From Aquarana catesbeiana (Eukaryota > Chordata > Amphibia > Anura > Ranidae), in assembly GCF_042186555.1 (NCBI RefSeq), contig NC_133326.1, positions 492,489,232 through 492,553,231 on the forward strand: a DNA stretch of 64,000 nt, written 5' to 3'. Below the pieces are notes generated by a model. That model did not search any database and was not told the origin of the DNA. It saw nothing but the letters and a program-made list of their open reading frames with translations. Within the stretch, counting starts at the first letter, position 1, and each line of letters opens with the position of its first letter. The position numbers were made by a program, and so were the translations under genes. Below, piece by piece: positions 10,626-21,807 of this stretch.

Positions 10626-11640
10626 AGAGAATTCCTCTCATTTGTTTGTTGGATGTCGAGACGAGCGGTCACAAATCTCTGCTTTTCAAGCTGTCCGTCT
10701 CTCAGCTGGTCGTCCCATCTCTCCACGGTTCGAGTATCAGTCAACCACCCATACAAAAGACCCTCAACACTTAGGGTGGGGACCACCGTGCCGCTTGCCA
10801 TCTTCGCGCTGGGCACCGTATGACCTTGTCACGGCACTGATTTGCAGCCATACACTGAACATCAATGTGGAGACCCATCGAGGATGCCCACCCATGACCA
10901 TCAGGGATGCCCACCCATGTCCACCAGCATAGCCTATTAAGGAAGTCCCTTTGCCCGGGTCCAACATACTCCAGCTCGTGTTACCCCTTGGGGGGCCCTA
11001 CACAAAGCTTATGTGCCGCGCATGAGAATGCAAGGCATAGATATCTGGTGAGTGCGGCTTCACTAGGGGGATCCACAGTCACAATCGGTGTGGTGGAGGC
11101 GTATATTTACAGCAGTGGAAGACTTTGTTGCACATTTACTTCTCGACCTGCACTTCTATTTTTTTCATCAACTGTTCACAAGCTTGGAATTTATCAATCA
11201 CTATTTTGAGCGTGGACTTTTAATTGTTAATATAGGCACAGGGTTCAAACACTGTGTTATTCGTTTTATTTTATTTGATATATCTATCACCCTATTTTAT
11301 ATATGTTCAATTTTTGTTTTCACTATTCACATTAGCCACTTAGCCAGCTACCTCAATCTTGGTTGTTTGTTCAGCATAAGGTTGATATTTTTCTGGGGTT
11401 TGCTCACAATTAATCATTATCATCACCTGCAGGATTTTTTGCAGTTTATATATAGCGCCACTATTTCATGGATTTGTTTTGGAATACTTTGATATTGGTT
11501 TCTTTTTAAGTTGGCAGCTGCAGTCACTTTTTTACACATAAGCGCAGTGGAGGTTCACCAAGTTCTTTTGCGCAACACTTGATCACTCTTTATAGAATGT
11601 GAAATTATACCATAGGAATAAGGTCCGTGGGTGGATATAT
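10626..11640. other. Unclassified, possibly PLE-like 3' region
   Basis: No convincing coding frame. The second half is AT-rich and contains TATATAGCGCCACTATTT near 11448, resembling the 3' ends of the PLE-like pieces at 20.0, 36.5, 43.4 and 60.7 kb. The left boundary with the palindromic element is not resolved. Confidence 0.3.
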
Positions 11641-12853
11641 CTCATCTTCCATCCCACTTATTTTGTTAAATGAGTAAAGAAAGGATAAAAAAAGAACGTG
11701 GGTAGTGGAAAAAAATCTTGCACCACGTGTGGTTTAGGTCCCAGGGTAATGAGTCTCACAGTCCCGCAGATACGGGAGGAGTTGGAGGAGCAGGATTAGC
11801 AAGTTAGCCTGAAAAGCAGGAGGTAAAGGGGTCACAGGTGGGAAAGAATGGGGGAGGAGAGGGGTTCCCTAAAGAGGATCTCATTACCCTCGCCCCATGC
11901 CCATTCTTATATCAGGTGGGGGGGGGTTCAATACGTTTAGGGAAGTATAAGGGAGTCATCCAGGTCTGGGGGTAAGAAGTGAGTAATCCAAGGTCTCCAA
12001 AGTTTTTCATATTTGGTTACTTTATCCTGTATGACTGCTTCTGTTTTGGCATGGATCATAGCTTGAGTGATTCTATGTTTCATGGCCAAAATACATAATG
12101 AAGAGGTCTTCCATGCTTTTGCTGTTGTTTGTTTAGCTGCTGCTGTGACAAAGAGTAAGAGCTCTTGTCTGATGTCTGATGTCAAATGTTAAAGCCTGTG
12201 GTTTGCTATTTAGGAGTGCAACTGCTGGATCAGGTCATAGGAGTGAATCAAACAAGGTTGATAGGACTTTGAATACTTCTGTCCAGAAGGTACGAACTTT
12301 GGGGCATTCCCACCATATATGTACGTGGGTTCATGGTGTATCACAACCATGGAAGCAATTAGGGGATTAACTGGGGAGGAATTTGGAGATCCTGGTGGGG
12401 ACCAGGTACCATCTAGTGAGTACTTTGTAATTTGTCTCTAGAGCAACAATGTTCGGGGAGGCAGATTTAGTGGCCTGCCAGATTTGTGACCAGTCTTTTG
12501 TATCAAGAGTGAGGTCAAGGTCCCTCTCCCATTTCTCAACATAGGTCGGTTGGGCAGTGGTTGGGTAGGCTAGTAGTTGAACGTATAAGTCTGAGATAAG
12601 TCCTCGTCTATGGGTATCAGTTTTGCAGGCTCTCTCGAAGGTTGTGACGTTTGAGGTAGTTTGGGTAGGGGGTGTATTTTGAAAGAAGTGCTTGAGTTGG
12701 AGTTATCTAAAGATTTCTGCTGGGGGCAGGTTATGTGTTTTGCGAAGCGTTGGAAAAGGTGTGATGGTTTGTAAGGTAAAGAAGTGGTGGGTTCTGATTG
12801 GTCCTGCATTGGACCAAGCAGGAGGAAGAGGATAGCTCTGTCCAGGCTGGGTA
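11641..12853 (-). pseudogene. L1-like LINE #1, 3' part (ORF2 C-terminus and 3' UTR)
   Basis: The minus strand carries the C-terminal region of an L1-type ORF2. Near 12380-12200 it reads VHIWWECPKVRTFWTEVF, matching the H-x-W-x-C-x-x-x-x-x-F-W block common at the end of L1 ORF2. Frames continue to about 11937, followed by a 3' UTR. The coding frame runs into the PLE target site at 12854 and resumes on the far side at 22579 with the sequence LFSFLRNPSF, so the PLE split this ORF2. Several stops and frameshifts are present. The 3' end of the L1 near 11640 is approximate because no clear poly-A tract was seen. Confidence 0.7.
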
Positions 12854-12869
12854 GAAAGAAGGATTGCGG
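12854..12869. repeat. 16-bp TSD of PLE (left)
   Basis: GAAAGAAGGATTGCGG, repeated exactly at 22563-22578. It comes from L1 #1 ORF2. Confidence 0.95.
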
Positions 12870-13250
12870 CACAAAAGGAACCTCATAAACAATGGGATTT
12901 TGAGGGCAAAATCAAATTGGATTGAAAGAATTATATTAAAAAATACATTTTATTATACAAAAAAAGTTTAAAAACAATTGTACAAAAAACAGACATAAAG
13001 ATAGCATAATTACAATGTTGTCAGGAAAGGTCTCCTCCGCTGGTAATATCGATCATTTGGCGTGCAGTACTGAAGTCCACCAGCAGGTGTCTCCTGGCAG
13101 TTTGGGGCTGTCAGAAGAGCTTTTTCCTGCTGGTATCCTGTCACCTTTGGGCCGCAGTACTGGCATCCACCAGCGGAGGAATCCTGGCAGTATGGAGCAG
13201 GTATTCCCCTCTGCAGACAGGTGTCACCCGACCTTAATTAGCAGCTGCAG

Positions 13251-13260
13251 TATAAATACC
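13251..13260 (+). promoter_or_regulatory. TATA-like box in solo LTR
   Basis: TATAAATACC, placed about 230 bp into the LTR as expected for an LTR promoter. No activity can be inferred. Confidence 0.5.
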
Positions 13261-13637
13261 CGGCAAGTGCACACTCATCTTGCCCTGGTATTGTCCTTGA
13301 GCCCTGACCTGCATCCTGTTACTCTGATCCTGAAACCTGATTCCTGAACCTGAAGCCTAATTCCTGGAACCTGTTGATCCTGTTTCCTGTCTGTTACCTG
13401 AACCCTGGACCCTGAGCCTTGTACTTGACCCGTCCCTCCTGTGATCCATCCATCCTCTCTTGTCCTGTTTGTTTCCCTTCCCAGCTACTGATCTCCTGTT
13501 TATGACCCTGGCCTGGCTTGACTATGATTCTGGTACTCCCTTTTGCTACATATGCTGGTTGTGTATTATCACTGTTTGGTTGTTTAGTTTGTTCACTCTG
13601 TATTGGTGGTGTGTTCACATGTATATGCATTTACCTT

Positions 13638-13643
13638 AATAAA
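13638..13643 (+). terminator. Polyadenylation signal in solo LTR
   Basis: AATAAA about 75 bp before the LTR end, a normal place for the R/U5 poly-A signal. Confidence 0.5.
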
Positions 13644-13779
13644 CTTACTTTCACCTATTTATGTCTGGTTCACTCTGTTGCAGTCCACACAGTTCTGGTC
13701 ACATCTGGTATATGACAAATGTATTACAGTGATGGCAAAAAAATCCCACTACACAGATGTTCTTTATCCATGAGTGAGA

Positions 13780-13826
13780 ATCCAACGCGTTTCGAAATAA
13801 TTAAATATATAGTCTTCCTCAGGGAC
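13780..13826 (-). ncRNA. Hammerhead-ribozyme-like motif, left pLTR
   Basis: On the minus strand: stem I strand GTCC, the core box CTGAGGA (fits CUGANGA), a 22-nt stem II region, GAAA, a very short CGCG stem III, T-T, then GGAT to close stem I. The same arrangement is at 22252-22298. Stem II is AT-rich and weak. Hammerhead ribozymes are known in PLE terminal repeats. Confidence 0.5.
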
Positions 13827-14285
13827 AAATTTTTGCCATTTCTGAAAAGTACAAAATATAATATAAATTACATACATATATTTTATCATATGCGTCTGAA
13901 GCCTGTGCTGAATTATACAAAAAACTTACAAATCAAAGAAGAGAATTTCCAATGCTCCATCGGACATCCACTCGGTCTGTGTAAGCCTTTTATCATGCAA
14001 AGGAACCCCCGGATATTATAATCCATGAAAGGCACCAAATTAGAAATGCAGAGAACTACCTTATAAAAGCTAAGAGCAGCAAAAGTGCGGAAATCTGCGA
14101 GAAAAAAAAAACACACAGCATGTGGTAAAGCTTGGTGGAGGAAAAAAAAAAAAACAGCTTACGGAAGCTTATGAGCTGTGACGTCCCAGTCGGGAAGTAT
14201 ATGGCGGGATTTGTTCCAAAAGAGGAAGGAATTCAAACCACTCACTGGGTGAAAACAAAAGATTCCCAACCCTAAGGGATAGTAT

Positions 14286-14689
14286 ATTTTTTAACTTTTT
14301 TGTATAATAAAATTTATTTTTTAATTAATATAATTCTTTCAATCAAATTTGATTTTGCCCTCAAAATCCCATTGTTTATGAGGTTCCTTTTGTACTGTTC
14401 AAGGATGGTGGCAAATCTTCGTATCAACTTTTGGGAGTTTATCTTTTTCCAAATTCTAGGGGTGGACAATACACCCACATCCTCACATTGACTCCCAGCT
14501 CTTGATGCAAACCCCAAGTCTAGATTCATAAAAAAAGTTGTTTTTGAAATTCCAGGGATGGCCCTTGATTAAGGGAATACTTCCGTTTTCTGGTTCTTCC
14601 AATTTGGTCCAATTTTTAGTTGGGGGCCATATTTAATCTCTATACGTCTATTTTTACTTCTTCTGCAGCTATTCAGGATTGGGGACCTC
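14286..14689 (+). other. PLE leader with direct copy of pLTR end
   Basis: Positions 14286-14458 repeat the right-hand end of the pLTR in direct orientation, ending at GGGAGTTTATCTTTTTCC, equivalent to 22395-22562. The rest is non-coding leader before the first PLE frame. Confidence 0.6.
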
Positions 14690-15657
14690 TTGGGTGAAAA
14701 TTGGGAGGAACTTATGTCCACTATTCAGACTAACTATCAAGCAAAGGAACAAATTAAAACTGATCTGACTTCACTCTTCCATAGTCTCACGAAAGTACTA
14801 GAGAAGAAATGTGCATTACATTGGCACATACAATCTCTAGGAAGATACATTCAAGAAAATATTAATCCAATAGGATTAAGGATTCCAATTTTTCAGATTT
14901 CTTGGATCATATTTCAAATGATCTAAAGAAAAATTGGGAATCCAAACTTAATGACTGTTCCAGAAATTTGATGCTACTGTTACAAGATGAATATAAACTA
15001 CAATTGAATACTTTAGATTCAGAGATTGGTGCTCTCTATAATCGCCTGATTCCCCTGAAAACACACGAGGACTATACAGGCCTCGAAGAAAAATTGAGGG
15101 AACACCTGAGGTCATTCAGTAAGGCCATTCTCCAGAAGAAAGAAAAGAAATTCTGGAGAGACAAAAATGCCTTCGGGGAGAATCGAGCCTATAGATGGCA
15201 CCAAAACAAAAACTTTAAGAATAAAACTAAGAAATCTTCCAGAAATCAGGAGAAAAATGATTATAGCTCAGATACAACCTCTAACACTTCTTCCTCAGCT
15301 TCTTCCCACACAGACCGTACTCCCAGAAAAAGAAAGGGTCCCTTTGCTAGATCACAGGAAATGGAGGGTGAACTCCAACAGATCAACAAGAAACGAATTG
15401 CAGACGCACCACATACATCACGTGGAGGCAAAGTGGACAGCTCTCCTAGACATACTCAAGTTAACACTGAAGGTACCAAAGGGTCAAATATGGGCAAAGG
15501 TAAAACAACTAAAACTAGTAAAGAGTTGGGAGCTATTCCAAAAAACCAAACCCAACTCGATGATTTTTTTTTAGACAAGATGATCTTAACACAGCCACTA
15601 ACAGCACGGAAAGAACAAGAACCCACATTGACCCAAAACACTCAATCGGTAAATTAA
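14690..15657 (+). pseudogene. PLE N-terminal region (coiled-coil, basic, Ser-rich)
   Basis: Two overlapping frames (14690-14926 and 14902-15657) separated by a frameshift. The first part, with ENWEELMSTIQTNYQAKEQ, is probably alpha-helical. The second has LLLQDEYKLQLNTLDSEIG and KTHEDYTGLEEKLREHLRSF, a likely coiled coil, then FWRDKNAFGENRAYRWHQNK, a serine/threonine-rich stretch and many Lys/Arg residues (TPRKRKGPFARSQ, possible nuclear signal). It precedes the reverse transcriptase in the same element. Function is not known from sequence; nucleic-acid binding or packaging is inferred from composition. Confidence 0.6.
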
Positions 15658-17058
15658 ATATAATTAATTTATCATCTCACATACTCACGGAGGCAGAGGA
15701 AGAAGTTCTCTCTTTGGGACTATCCTTTTGCCCCAATAGGAGTCTTGATAATTTTGAAACAGCAAAGGATATCTTCTTATTTGCTAAAAACTGCTCCTTA
15801 AAAGCATGTATAAGAAAGCTACTAACCGAGTAGAAACAATTGCGCCCAATCTCAAAGCAGCAGATTTTAAGGCCCTTCGGGACCTTAAGCTGCTCCTGCA
15901 GGAAAGCGAGGGAGTGGAGTCTGGGTGGTTGGATGCTTGGTAAAGTGAGGACAGTGAAGATGAAAAAATATGTAATATACAGCAACAAAAACAATTCAAA
16001 AGGAAATCACACAGATTTCCCGCATTAAGCCAAAATCCAGCTTTGGCCTTATTCATCAAACAAACCACTAGAGAAATTGAATCCCTGAATAAGGACAAAT
16101 TAGTCAAAAATCTCACTCCTGAACAACAGAAAGCCGTAAAATCTTTAAAAAATAATCTTGACATAACCATCAAGGGGTCGGATAAAGGTGGCAATATTGT
16201 ATTAATGGATAATTCCAAATATGAAGATATGTGCTTCAAAATTCTTAACAACCGAAAATGCTACCGGAAAATTTCAGCCTCATTAGTTGATAGATTCAAC
16301 CAGGAATTCTATCACCTGGTTGATGAAGCTTTCATGATGGGAGCCATTACGGGTGAGCTATTGAAGTTGCTAGACATCCCCGCATTCCTACCATGTATGC
16401 ACTTCGAAAAGTACACAAAGATCTATACAATCCCCCTGGCCGCCCCATCATATCGGGTAACAGCAGTATATCGGAAGGCATCAGTCAAGTTATTGACCAA
16501 CGTCTAAGACCTCATGTCCTAGAGTTGGCATCTTATACTAAGGACACCATCCATCTACTGCTGATCTTTGAGGATTTGGTGACCCCTGATTCGGCCATTC
16601 TTGTAATTATAGATGTTTAATCACTTTATAATAGCATACCGCACGATCTGGGGATAGCTGCTGTTAGTCGTGTGTTACAACAAAAGGCAACTACAGAGTG
16701 GAAATTCAATAAATTCATACTTGAGATGTTGGACTTCATCCTCACACATAATGTCTTTCTGTTTAAGGGTTCCCACTACCTCCAGGTACAGGATGTTGCT
16801 ATGGGGACGTGTTGCGCCCCCTCTTATGCAAACCTGTACCTGGGAGAGTGGGAAAAAGCTTTTTTGTCTGATGACCAGCTGACCATATATACTGAATATA
16901 TCATCCTTTGGCAAAGATACATAGATGATATCTTTTTGATATGGAATGGTCCAGAAGATATCCTTAAAGACTGCCTTAGAGAGATGAACCACAACACTTT
17001 GAATTTGTTTTTCACAATGTCCTATGATCATCATATGATCAATTTTTTTGGACACTAG
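15658..17058 (+). pseudogene. PLE reverse transcriptase domain (broken)
   Basis: Reverse transcriptase of the Penelope class. In order: the N-terminal block LSSHILTEAEEEVLSLGLSF (about 15670), the fingers motif KGSDKGGNIVLMD (about 16172), RKVHKDLYNPPGRPIISG (about 16400-16455), motif A as DV-stop-SLYNSIPH (16612-16640, the stop replacing one residue next to the catalytic aspartate), motif B as VAMGTCCAPSYANLYLG (16795-16845) and the catalytic YIDDIFLIW (about 16918-16945). Frame changes lie near 15830, 16390 and 17050. The YIDD active site is intact, but the frame is not. Matching PLE hallmarks are DKGG and MGT-x-x-AP-x-YANL. Confidence 0.9.
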
Positions 17059-17796
17059 CATCCACAAAAACAAGGATGGGAAACTTATCAGCAGTCTCTA
17101 CAGGAAGGAAACTACCGGTAATACCCTTTTGCACGCCGACAGTTTCCATCCTGAACCCCTTAAAAAGTCCCTACCTTTCAGCCATTTTTTACATCTGAAA
17201 CCTAATTGCATCACCATGGAAACTTTCCAATGTGAGACAGACAAACTAAGCGAGAGATTGCTTGCAAGGGGATACACAAAATCCTTCCTGAAAAAAGCTT
17301 TCAACCGGGTTAAGGATCAGGATAGACATGCTTTAATCTTTAAAACTAAAACTCAAAAACATGACGATACAACAAGGATCATCTTACGTTACTCCAACGA
17401 ACATGGCATCATAAGGAAGATCCTTACAAAACACTGGTCGATCCTTACCGACAACCCTGTTTTGGGGGGTTTCCTTACTTCTAAACCCCAGATTAGTTTC
17501 AGGATGGCAGGCTCCCTAGCAGAGATCCTGACTCAAAGTGAATACAAGGAAAAACTAAGACAGGACCCCTGCAAAACCTGGGGGACTTTCCCCTGTGGTT
17601 CCTGTTCTTTTTGCAGGGTTATCGGCAAAAGAATCTCTTTTCGATTACCCAATGGTGAATGCTTCCAGATGAAGCACTTCGCCAATTGTAAGACTCGGGG
17701 AGTAGTATACTTGGTACAATGCCAATGCGGGGCTTTCTATGTCGGGAAAACCTGACAAGAATTTGGACAACGTGTCAGCAAGCATCTACACAGTAT
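17048..17796 (+). pseudogene. PLE thumb/linker and GIY-YIG endonuclease, first part
   Basis: Continues the PLE protein after a frameshift. It contains ISSLYRKETTGNTLLHADS (typical post-RT block), a Lys-rich linker, a Cys cluster PCGSCSFC (about 17590-17615, probable zinc site), and the start of the GIY-YIG nuclease that cuts target DNA: GVVYLVQCQCGAFYVGKT (about 17700-17753) followed by a stop, then QEFGQRVSKHLHS with the conserved Arg and His. The domain is cut at 17796 by a foldback insertion and resumes at 20093. The GIY half reads VVY and the YIG half YVG, both acceptable variants. Confidence 0.9.
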
Positions 17797-20077
17797 AGGA
17801 AAAAAGCTGCGCTATATCATAATAAATGTGACCTGAAACGTATTCATCTAATAAAATAGATAAGGACTACTCCTTATAGCATACCAATAGATGAATAATC
17901 ACACGTGAAATGTGCTCAATGGACGTTAAAGTGAATAAATAAATAGATCCAAGATAGAGTCCCGTCCAATGGCCTGTTAAATAGAAATCCCACTGAATGT
18001 GCAGTTCTTAGTGATTTTCACAGTGATGATATCTTAGCCTTCTAAACCTTAGTGACATGCGTCCACAACACCATGGGAGATGTGATAAAGTGCAATGGGA
18101 AAATTCCTCCACCAATGATCTCAATGCCGCTTACCAGCTTCTTAGATCTCTTGTTTAAGGAGATTGTGGGTGCCTGTGGCTCTTATCCCCAGCCATGGGT
18201 CTTTAAAACTTGAATGGCTAGATGTCACCAGACTCTCTATGTGGAGTATCCTCTGATGTAGTAGATAGAGAGAGAGTTGTTCCCCTTTCTCTCCCCACGA
18301 TGGACGAATGACTCCATTGGGGATTTGATGACTGTGTGATTTCTATTTCCCTTGCCCCTTTTTCTCCCCCTCTTTTGGGGTACACAGATATGAAGGGAAT
18401 ATAGCACAATACTGTGATGTCATAACATACACATTATAACCTTAATAACATTTAATCAAAGTGGATATATATAATTCTTAAATGAATTATAAAGAGTAAT
18501 TGAGATTTTGTGGAAGAATTTTTAAAATTTTTCACAATTTTTTAGATTCTCCTTTTTTCTCTTTTTTCTCTTTTTATGAATTGGGTTTTTTTCTTTTTTG
18601 AAAATATCTTTTTATCACCATGTAATTTTTTATTCTTATTACTATGGAATTCTGTATTATTTTTTTAAGATTCAATTTTTAATATTTTTTACTATAGACG
18701 TTGAGAATTTATACATTGGCAAATGACTGGAGGGCTCAAAGATAGTCGGGAGACCAGCTTTTTTCTTGGACTCCATTATCTTAATTGCCCCCGGAGTATG
18801 AATAAGAGATTTCTAATAACAATGGGTTAACTGGCAGCCTATGAGCATACATCTACAGCAGGCACACATACTGTATCAGTCAGGGCGGATCTATTTTTTA
18901 TAACTTAAGAGTGTCACCAGATACAGACGTTTAGTTAAGCTTTATTTTTAGAGCTAACACTCATCACTCAATCGATCATCCTTCTCCCCTGTTCATAATT
19001 AATGAGATGAGGGAGATTTTTGAATGAAACATTTTGTTTTTGATATTTTGCTTTTTAATATCAGCAGGCAGAGGGGACATTAGTAAGTCTCAAAGCATAA
19101 TAATTTCACTATTATACCATCGATGGGCGTTTGCCCTCTTCCAAGATGGTGGTTTCTATGTGGGGACACCAGGAGTTCAGAACTGGGCGGTACCTTTTTC
19201 TTGTGCTATGTATATATGGTGGTGAGTCAGCACGCCGCCCGTGCCCCTGGAAGACGTCATCTTTGATGAAACGGTGTAGGGAGGAGCGGCGTGCTGACGT
19301 CACCACATACCGTGCTGAACCCGGAAGCTACGGGTAGCTATTAAGAGCCATCCGGCTCGTGTCTTTTGAACGCTTTTACATACGACATAACTGTAAGTGC
19401 AATATTTTAGCCTATAATAAACATAATTTTTAATTGAATTACGCTATGGATACCTTGATATTATTTCATGGGGAATGAGCGTGTATCTACTACATCAGAG
19501 GATACTCCACATAGAGAGTCCGGAGACATCTAGCCATTCAAGTTTTAAAGACCCATGGCTGGGGATAAGAGCCACAGGCACCCACGATCTCCTTAAACAA
19601 GAGATCTAAGAAGCTGGTAAGTGGCATTGAGATCATTGGAGGAATTTTCGCATCGCACTTTATCACATCTCCCATGGTGTTGTAGACGCATGTCACTAAC
19701 GTTTAGAAGGCTAAGATATCATCACTGTGAAAATCACTAAGAACTGCACATTCAGTGGGATTTCTATTTAACAGGCCATTGGACGGGACTCTATCTTGGA
19801 TCTATTAGTCTCATATTTTGTATTTATTTATTCACTTTAACGTCCATTGAGCACATTTCACGTGTGATTATTCATCTATTGGTATGCTATAAGGAGTAGT
19901 CCTTATCTATTTTATTAGATTAATACGTTTCAGGTCACATTTATTATGATATAGCGCAGCTTTTTTCCTATACTGTATTTAGTGTGTGTGTCTCACATTG
20001 TAGTTGCAGCTTTGTTTCATATTAATGATTTATTTATGATTTATTTAGATAGCGCAGTATAATATTTTTTTCAGTTT
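17797..20077. mobile_element. PLE-like foldback insertion in the GIY-YIG frame
   Basis: Flanked by GCATCTACACAGTAT (17782-17796) and GCATCTACAAAGTAT (20078-20092), a 15-bp TSD with one mismatch; the PLE coding sequence is continuous without it. The two arms (17797-18265 and 19496-19969) are inverted copies of about 470 bp. The centre contains a hammerhead-like fold (19227-19297). The right end carries a TAGATAGCGCAGT stretch and a T-run. The arrangement resembles a 5'-inverted retrotransposed copy (twin priming) or a tandem inverted PLE copy. No protein frame of note. Confidence 0.75.
19227..19297 (+). ncRNA. Hammerhead-like structured RNA, copy in foldback insertion
   Basis: A perfect 12-bp outer stem (TCAGCACGCCGC at 19227-19238 with GCGGCGTGCTGA at 19286-19297) and an inner CCC/GGG pair enclose CTGGAAGA, a small ATC-TTT-GAT hairpin, GAAA, a 2-3 bp stem III and T-A. 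Order and spacing match a type I hammerhead, but the CUGANGA box is not canonical. The homologous fold is at 42592-42665. Confidence 0.45.
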
Positions 20078-20092
20078 GCATCTACAAAGTAT

Positions 20093-20345
20093 GCAAATTG
20101 GTAATCTGTATCTTCCCCTTGGAAGACATGTGGCCAGGGGACATGGATATAGGATGCCATCTGTAAATTTTACAGTTTTGGATCGTATCCATGTCCCCAT
20201 TAGAGGTGGGGATTAGAATAAAATCCTTTTACAACGTGAAACGCGCTGGATTAGATATTTGGATGCTACCACCCCACCTGGCCTCAATGAGGCTGAAAGT
20301 TTTAGGCCCTTCCTAGAAGGCTTCAGTTCAGGAAAAATGGATTAA
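20093..20345 (+). pseudogene. PLE GIY-YIG endonuclease, C-terminal part
   Basis: Resumes the PLE frame after the insertion. Translation gives IGNLYLPLGRHVARGHGY, FTVLDRIHVPIRGGD, a stop, then RETRWIRYLDATTPPGLNEA ending near 20345. The final block R-x-x-x-W-I-x-x-L-x-x-x-x-P-x-GLNE is the standard PLE C-terminus and includes the conserved Glu. Confidence 0.85.
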
Positions 20346-21807
20346 AATTCAGCATGTTGTATTTTTCTCCTTCCCCTTCTTTCTTTCTTCTTTCCTTTTT
20401 TCTTTTGCCCTGTTTTCTCCTATTTTATTTTTCCAGCAGATTTGTTTAAATGACGGTTATCTATTGGGGTATTACATTGTTATTTTTGAAATTGTATCAA
20501 TTCAATGATATATTATTTTGGGTTATTGATGTCCCACTTATTTGATAACTATATCATACAACATAATTTGTGTTATGTTGTCTCAATTTTTTTGTTTTTT
20601 CAATTTTCATTTTTGTTTCATTTTATTTATATATGTGATGAGATTGATCTCTTCTGCTCCGTCTGGCTCTGTCCACTCTCATCTGTGGCCACTATCATGC
20701 ATCCGGCACATGTAGGCCCCCATAAATTTTGTTGGGGGCCACCCCCCTTCCACACTGGGGTTTTGGATGCTTTCGGCACCACCCAGCAGTTGTGGGAGGA
20801 TATTTCATGTGTCGGGGGCTATTAGTTTCTCCTTTTTGGAAATGTATGCCTCTTTTGGGTCTTTTTCCCTATGCCCTTGCTTCGGACTGGGTGATGTGTT
20901 GATTCCATCTTACCCATCCAGCCCATTTAATATCATTTCATTTATTATTATTCAATATATGATATTATGACATGATGTTATTCTATATCATTTCATTCAT
21001 CATTATCCATTTAAATCAATGTTTTCATTTTGTTTTTATTTTTACACAATTTTTGGATTCCTGCTTTTGAGCTTTCAAATTACATTTTTACAATTTGTCT
21101 CTCTTTCACTCCCGTTCTATCCAGTCTGGGACGAGTCTGTGAGGTGCTGTCAGCAGTGATTGTTTTCTTTGCCATGGACTGCAGGGGGGGGGCGTGGCTG
21201 TGTGTTCACCGACCACGCTCCCCCTGCGTCCTGTTTTCAGACACACGCTGCTTCTGCCGGGGAATCTCCCTAAGAGCGGCGCGTAGGGGATGACGTCTTT
21301 GCTGTCACGTGATGTGGAGTCATCCCTCGGCGCTCTGCAGGGCTCCAGCGGTGAGACAAGCACGGGCCATAAAAGTAGAACGCCGGGAACCCCAGAGCCG
21401 CCATCCTCATCCTATGACACTTGGTCTAAGGAGCAAATATCATCTTGCTCATGTCCCCTCCTTAAACGGATGCTTTTGTGATTTTGGGCTGCTCTGGTTC
21501 TAACTGCAGGGGGAACACTCAGCAAAGCTTGGTAAGCTGGATTAATTTTGTTACTATTTTTTTTGACACTCTGATTTTATTTATTTTTTTATTTTACGCC
21601 TATTATTTTGAGACTCTGGGTTTCATTTGTGGAGGGAAACTTTTTGGGGTTCCCCTTGGAGAGTGATATTGTACCCATTGTTCTTGAATTTATGGAGCTT
21701 AATTCATGATGGTAGTTATAGTTGTGGGAATTCCCCTTTTTGATGGTTTTCTTCATCTATTATATATTTTTCAGATGATCCCTATATTCTCCCTCCCTAC
21801 TATGCTT
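20346..21807 (+). other. PLE 3' non-coding region
   Basis: AT-rich with pyrimidine runs near 20370-20420 and no credible protein. GC-rich sequence at 21170-21400 includes GCGGCGCGTAGGGGATGACG, similar to the 3' half of the hammerhead-like folds (about 21276-21295) and perhaps a decayed copy. Confidence 0.4.

Larger units (their letters stand above)
13019..13717 (+). mobile_element. Solo LTR of an LTR retrotransposon
   Basis: Starts TGTCAGGAAAGG, ends TATGACA, and is flanked by AATGT at 13014-13018 and 13718-13722. The uninterrupted target is visible in the right pLTR copy, confirming the 5-bp duplication. At 699 bp with a TATA-like box and an AATAAA signal it has LTR architecture. A Ty3/Gypsy origin is likely from the TSD length but is not proven. 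No internal genes are present, so recombination between two LTRs probably removed them. Confidence 0.85.
12870..14285 (-). repeat. PLE terminal repeat (pLTR), left copy, inverted
   Basis: Reverse complement of 21808-22562 once the solo LTR at 13019-13717 is removed. Shared landmarks are AATGGGATTTTGAGGGCAAA at the outer side and GGGATTTGTTCC with TTCAAACCACTCACTGGGTG at the inner side. The copies differ at scattered sites and in poly-A lengths. Confidence 0.85.

Noticed and set aside
20234..20256. GTGAAACGCGCTGG as a further hammerhead GAAA box
   Set aside because: It lies in the conserved PLE C-terminal coding block (RETRWIRYL) and has no CUGANGA box or stem I partner upstream.
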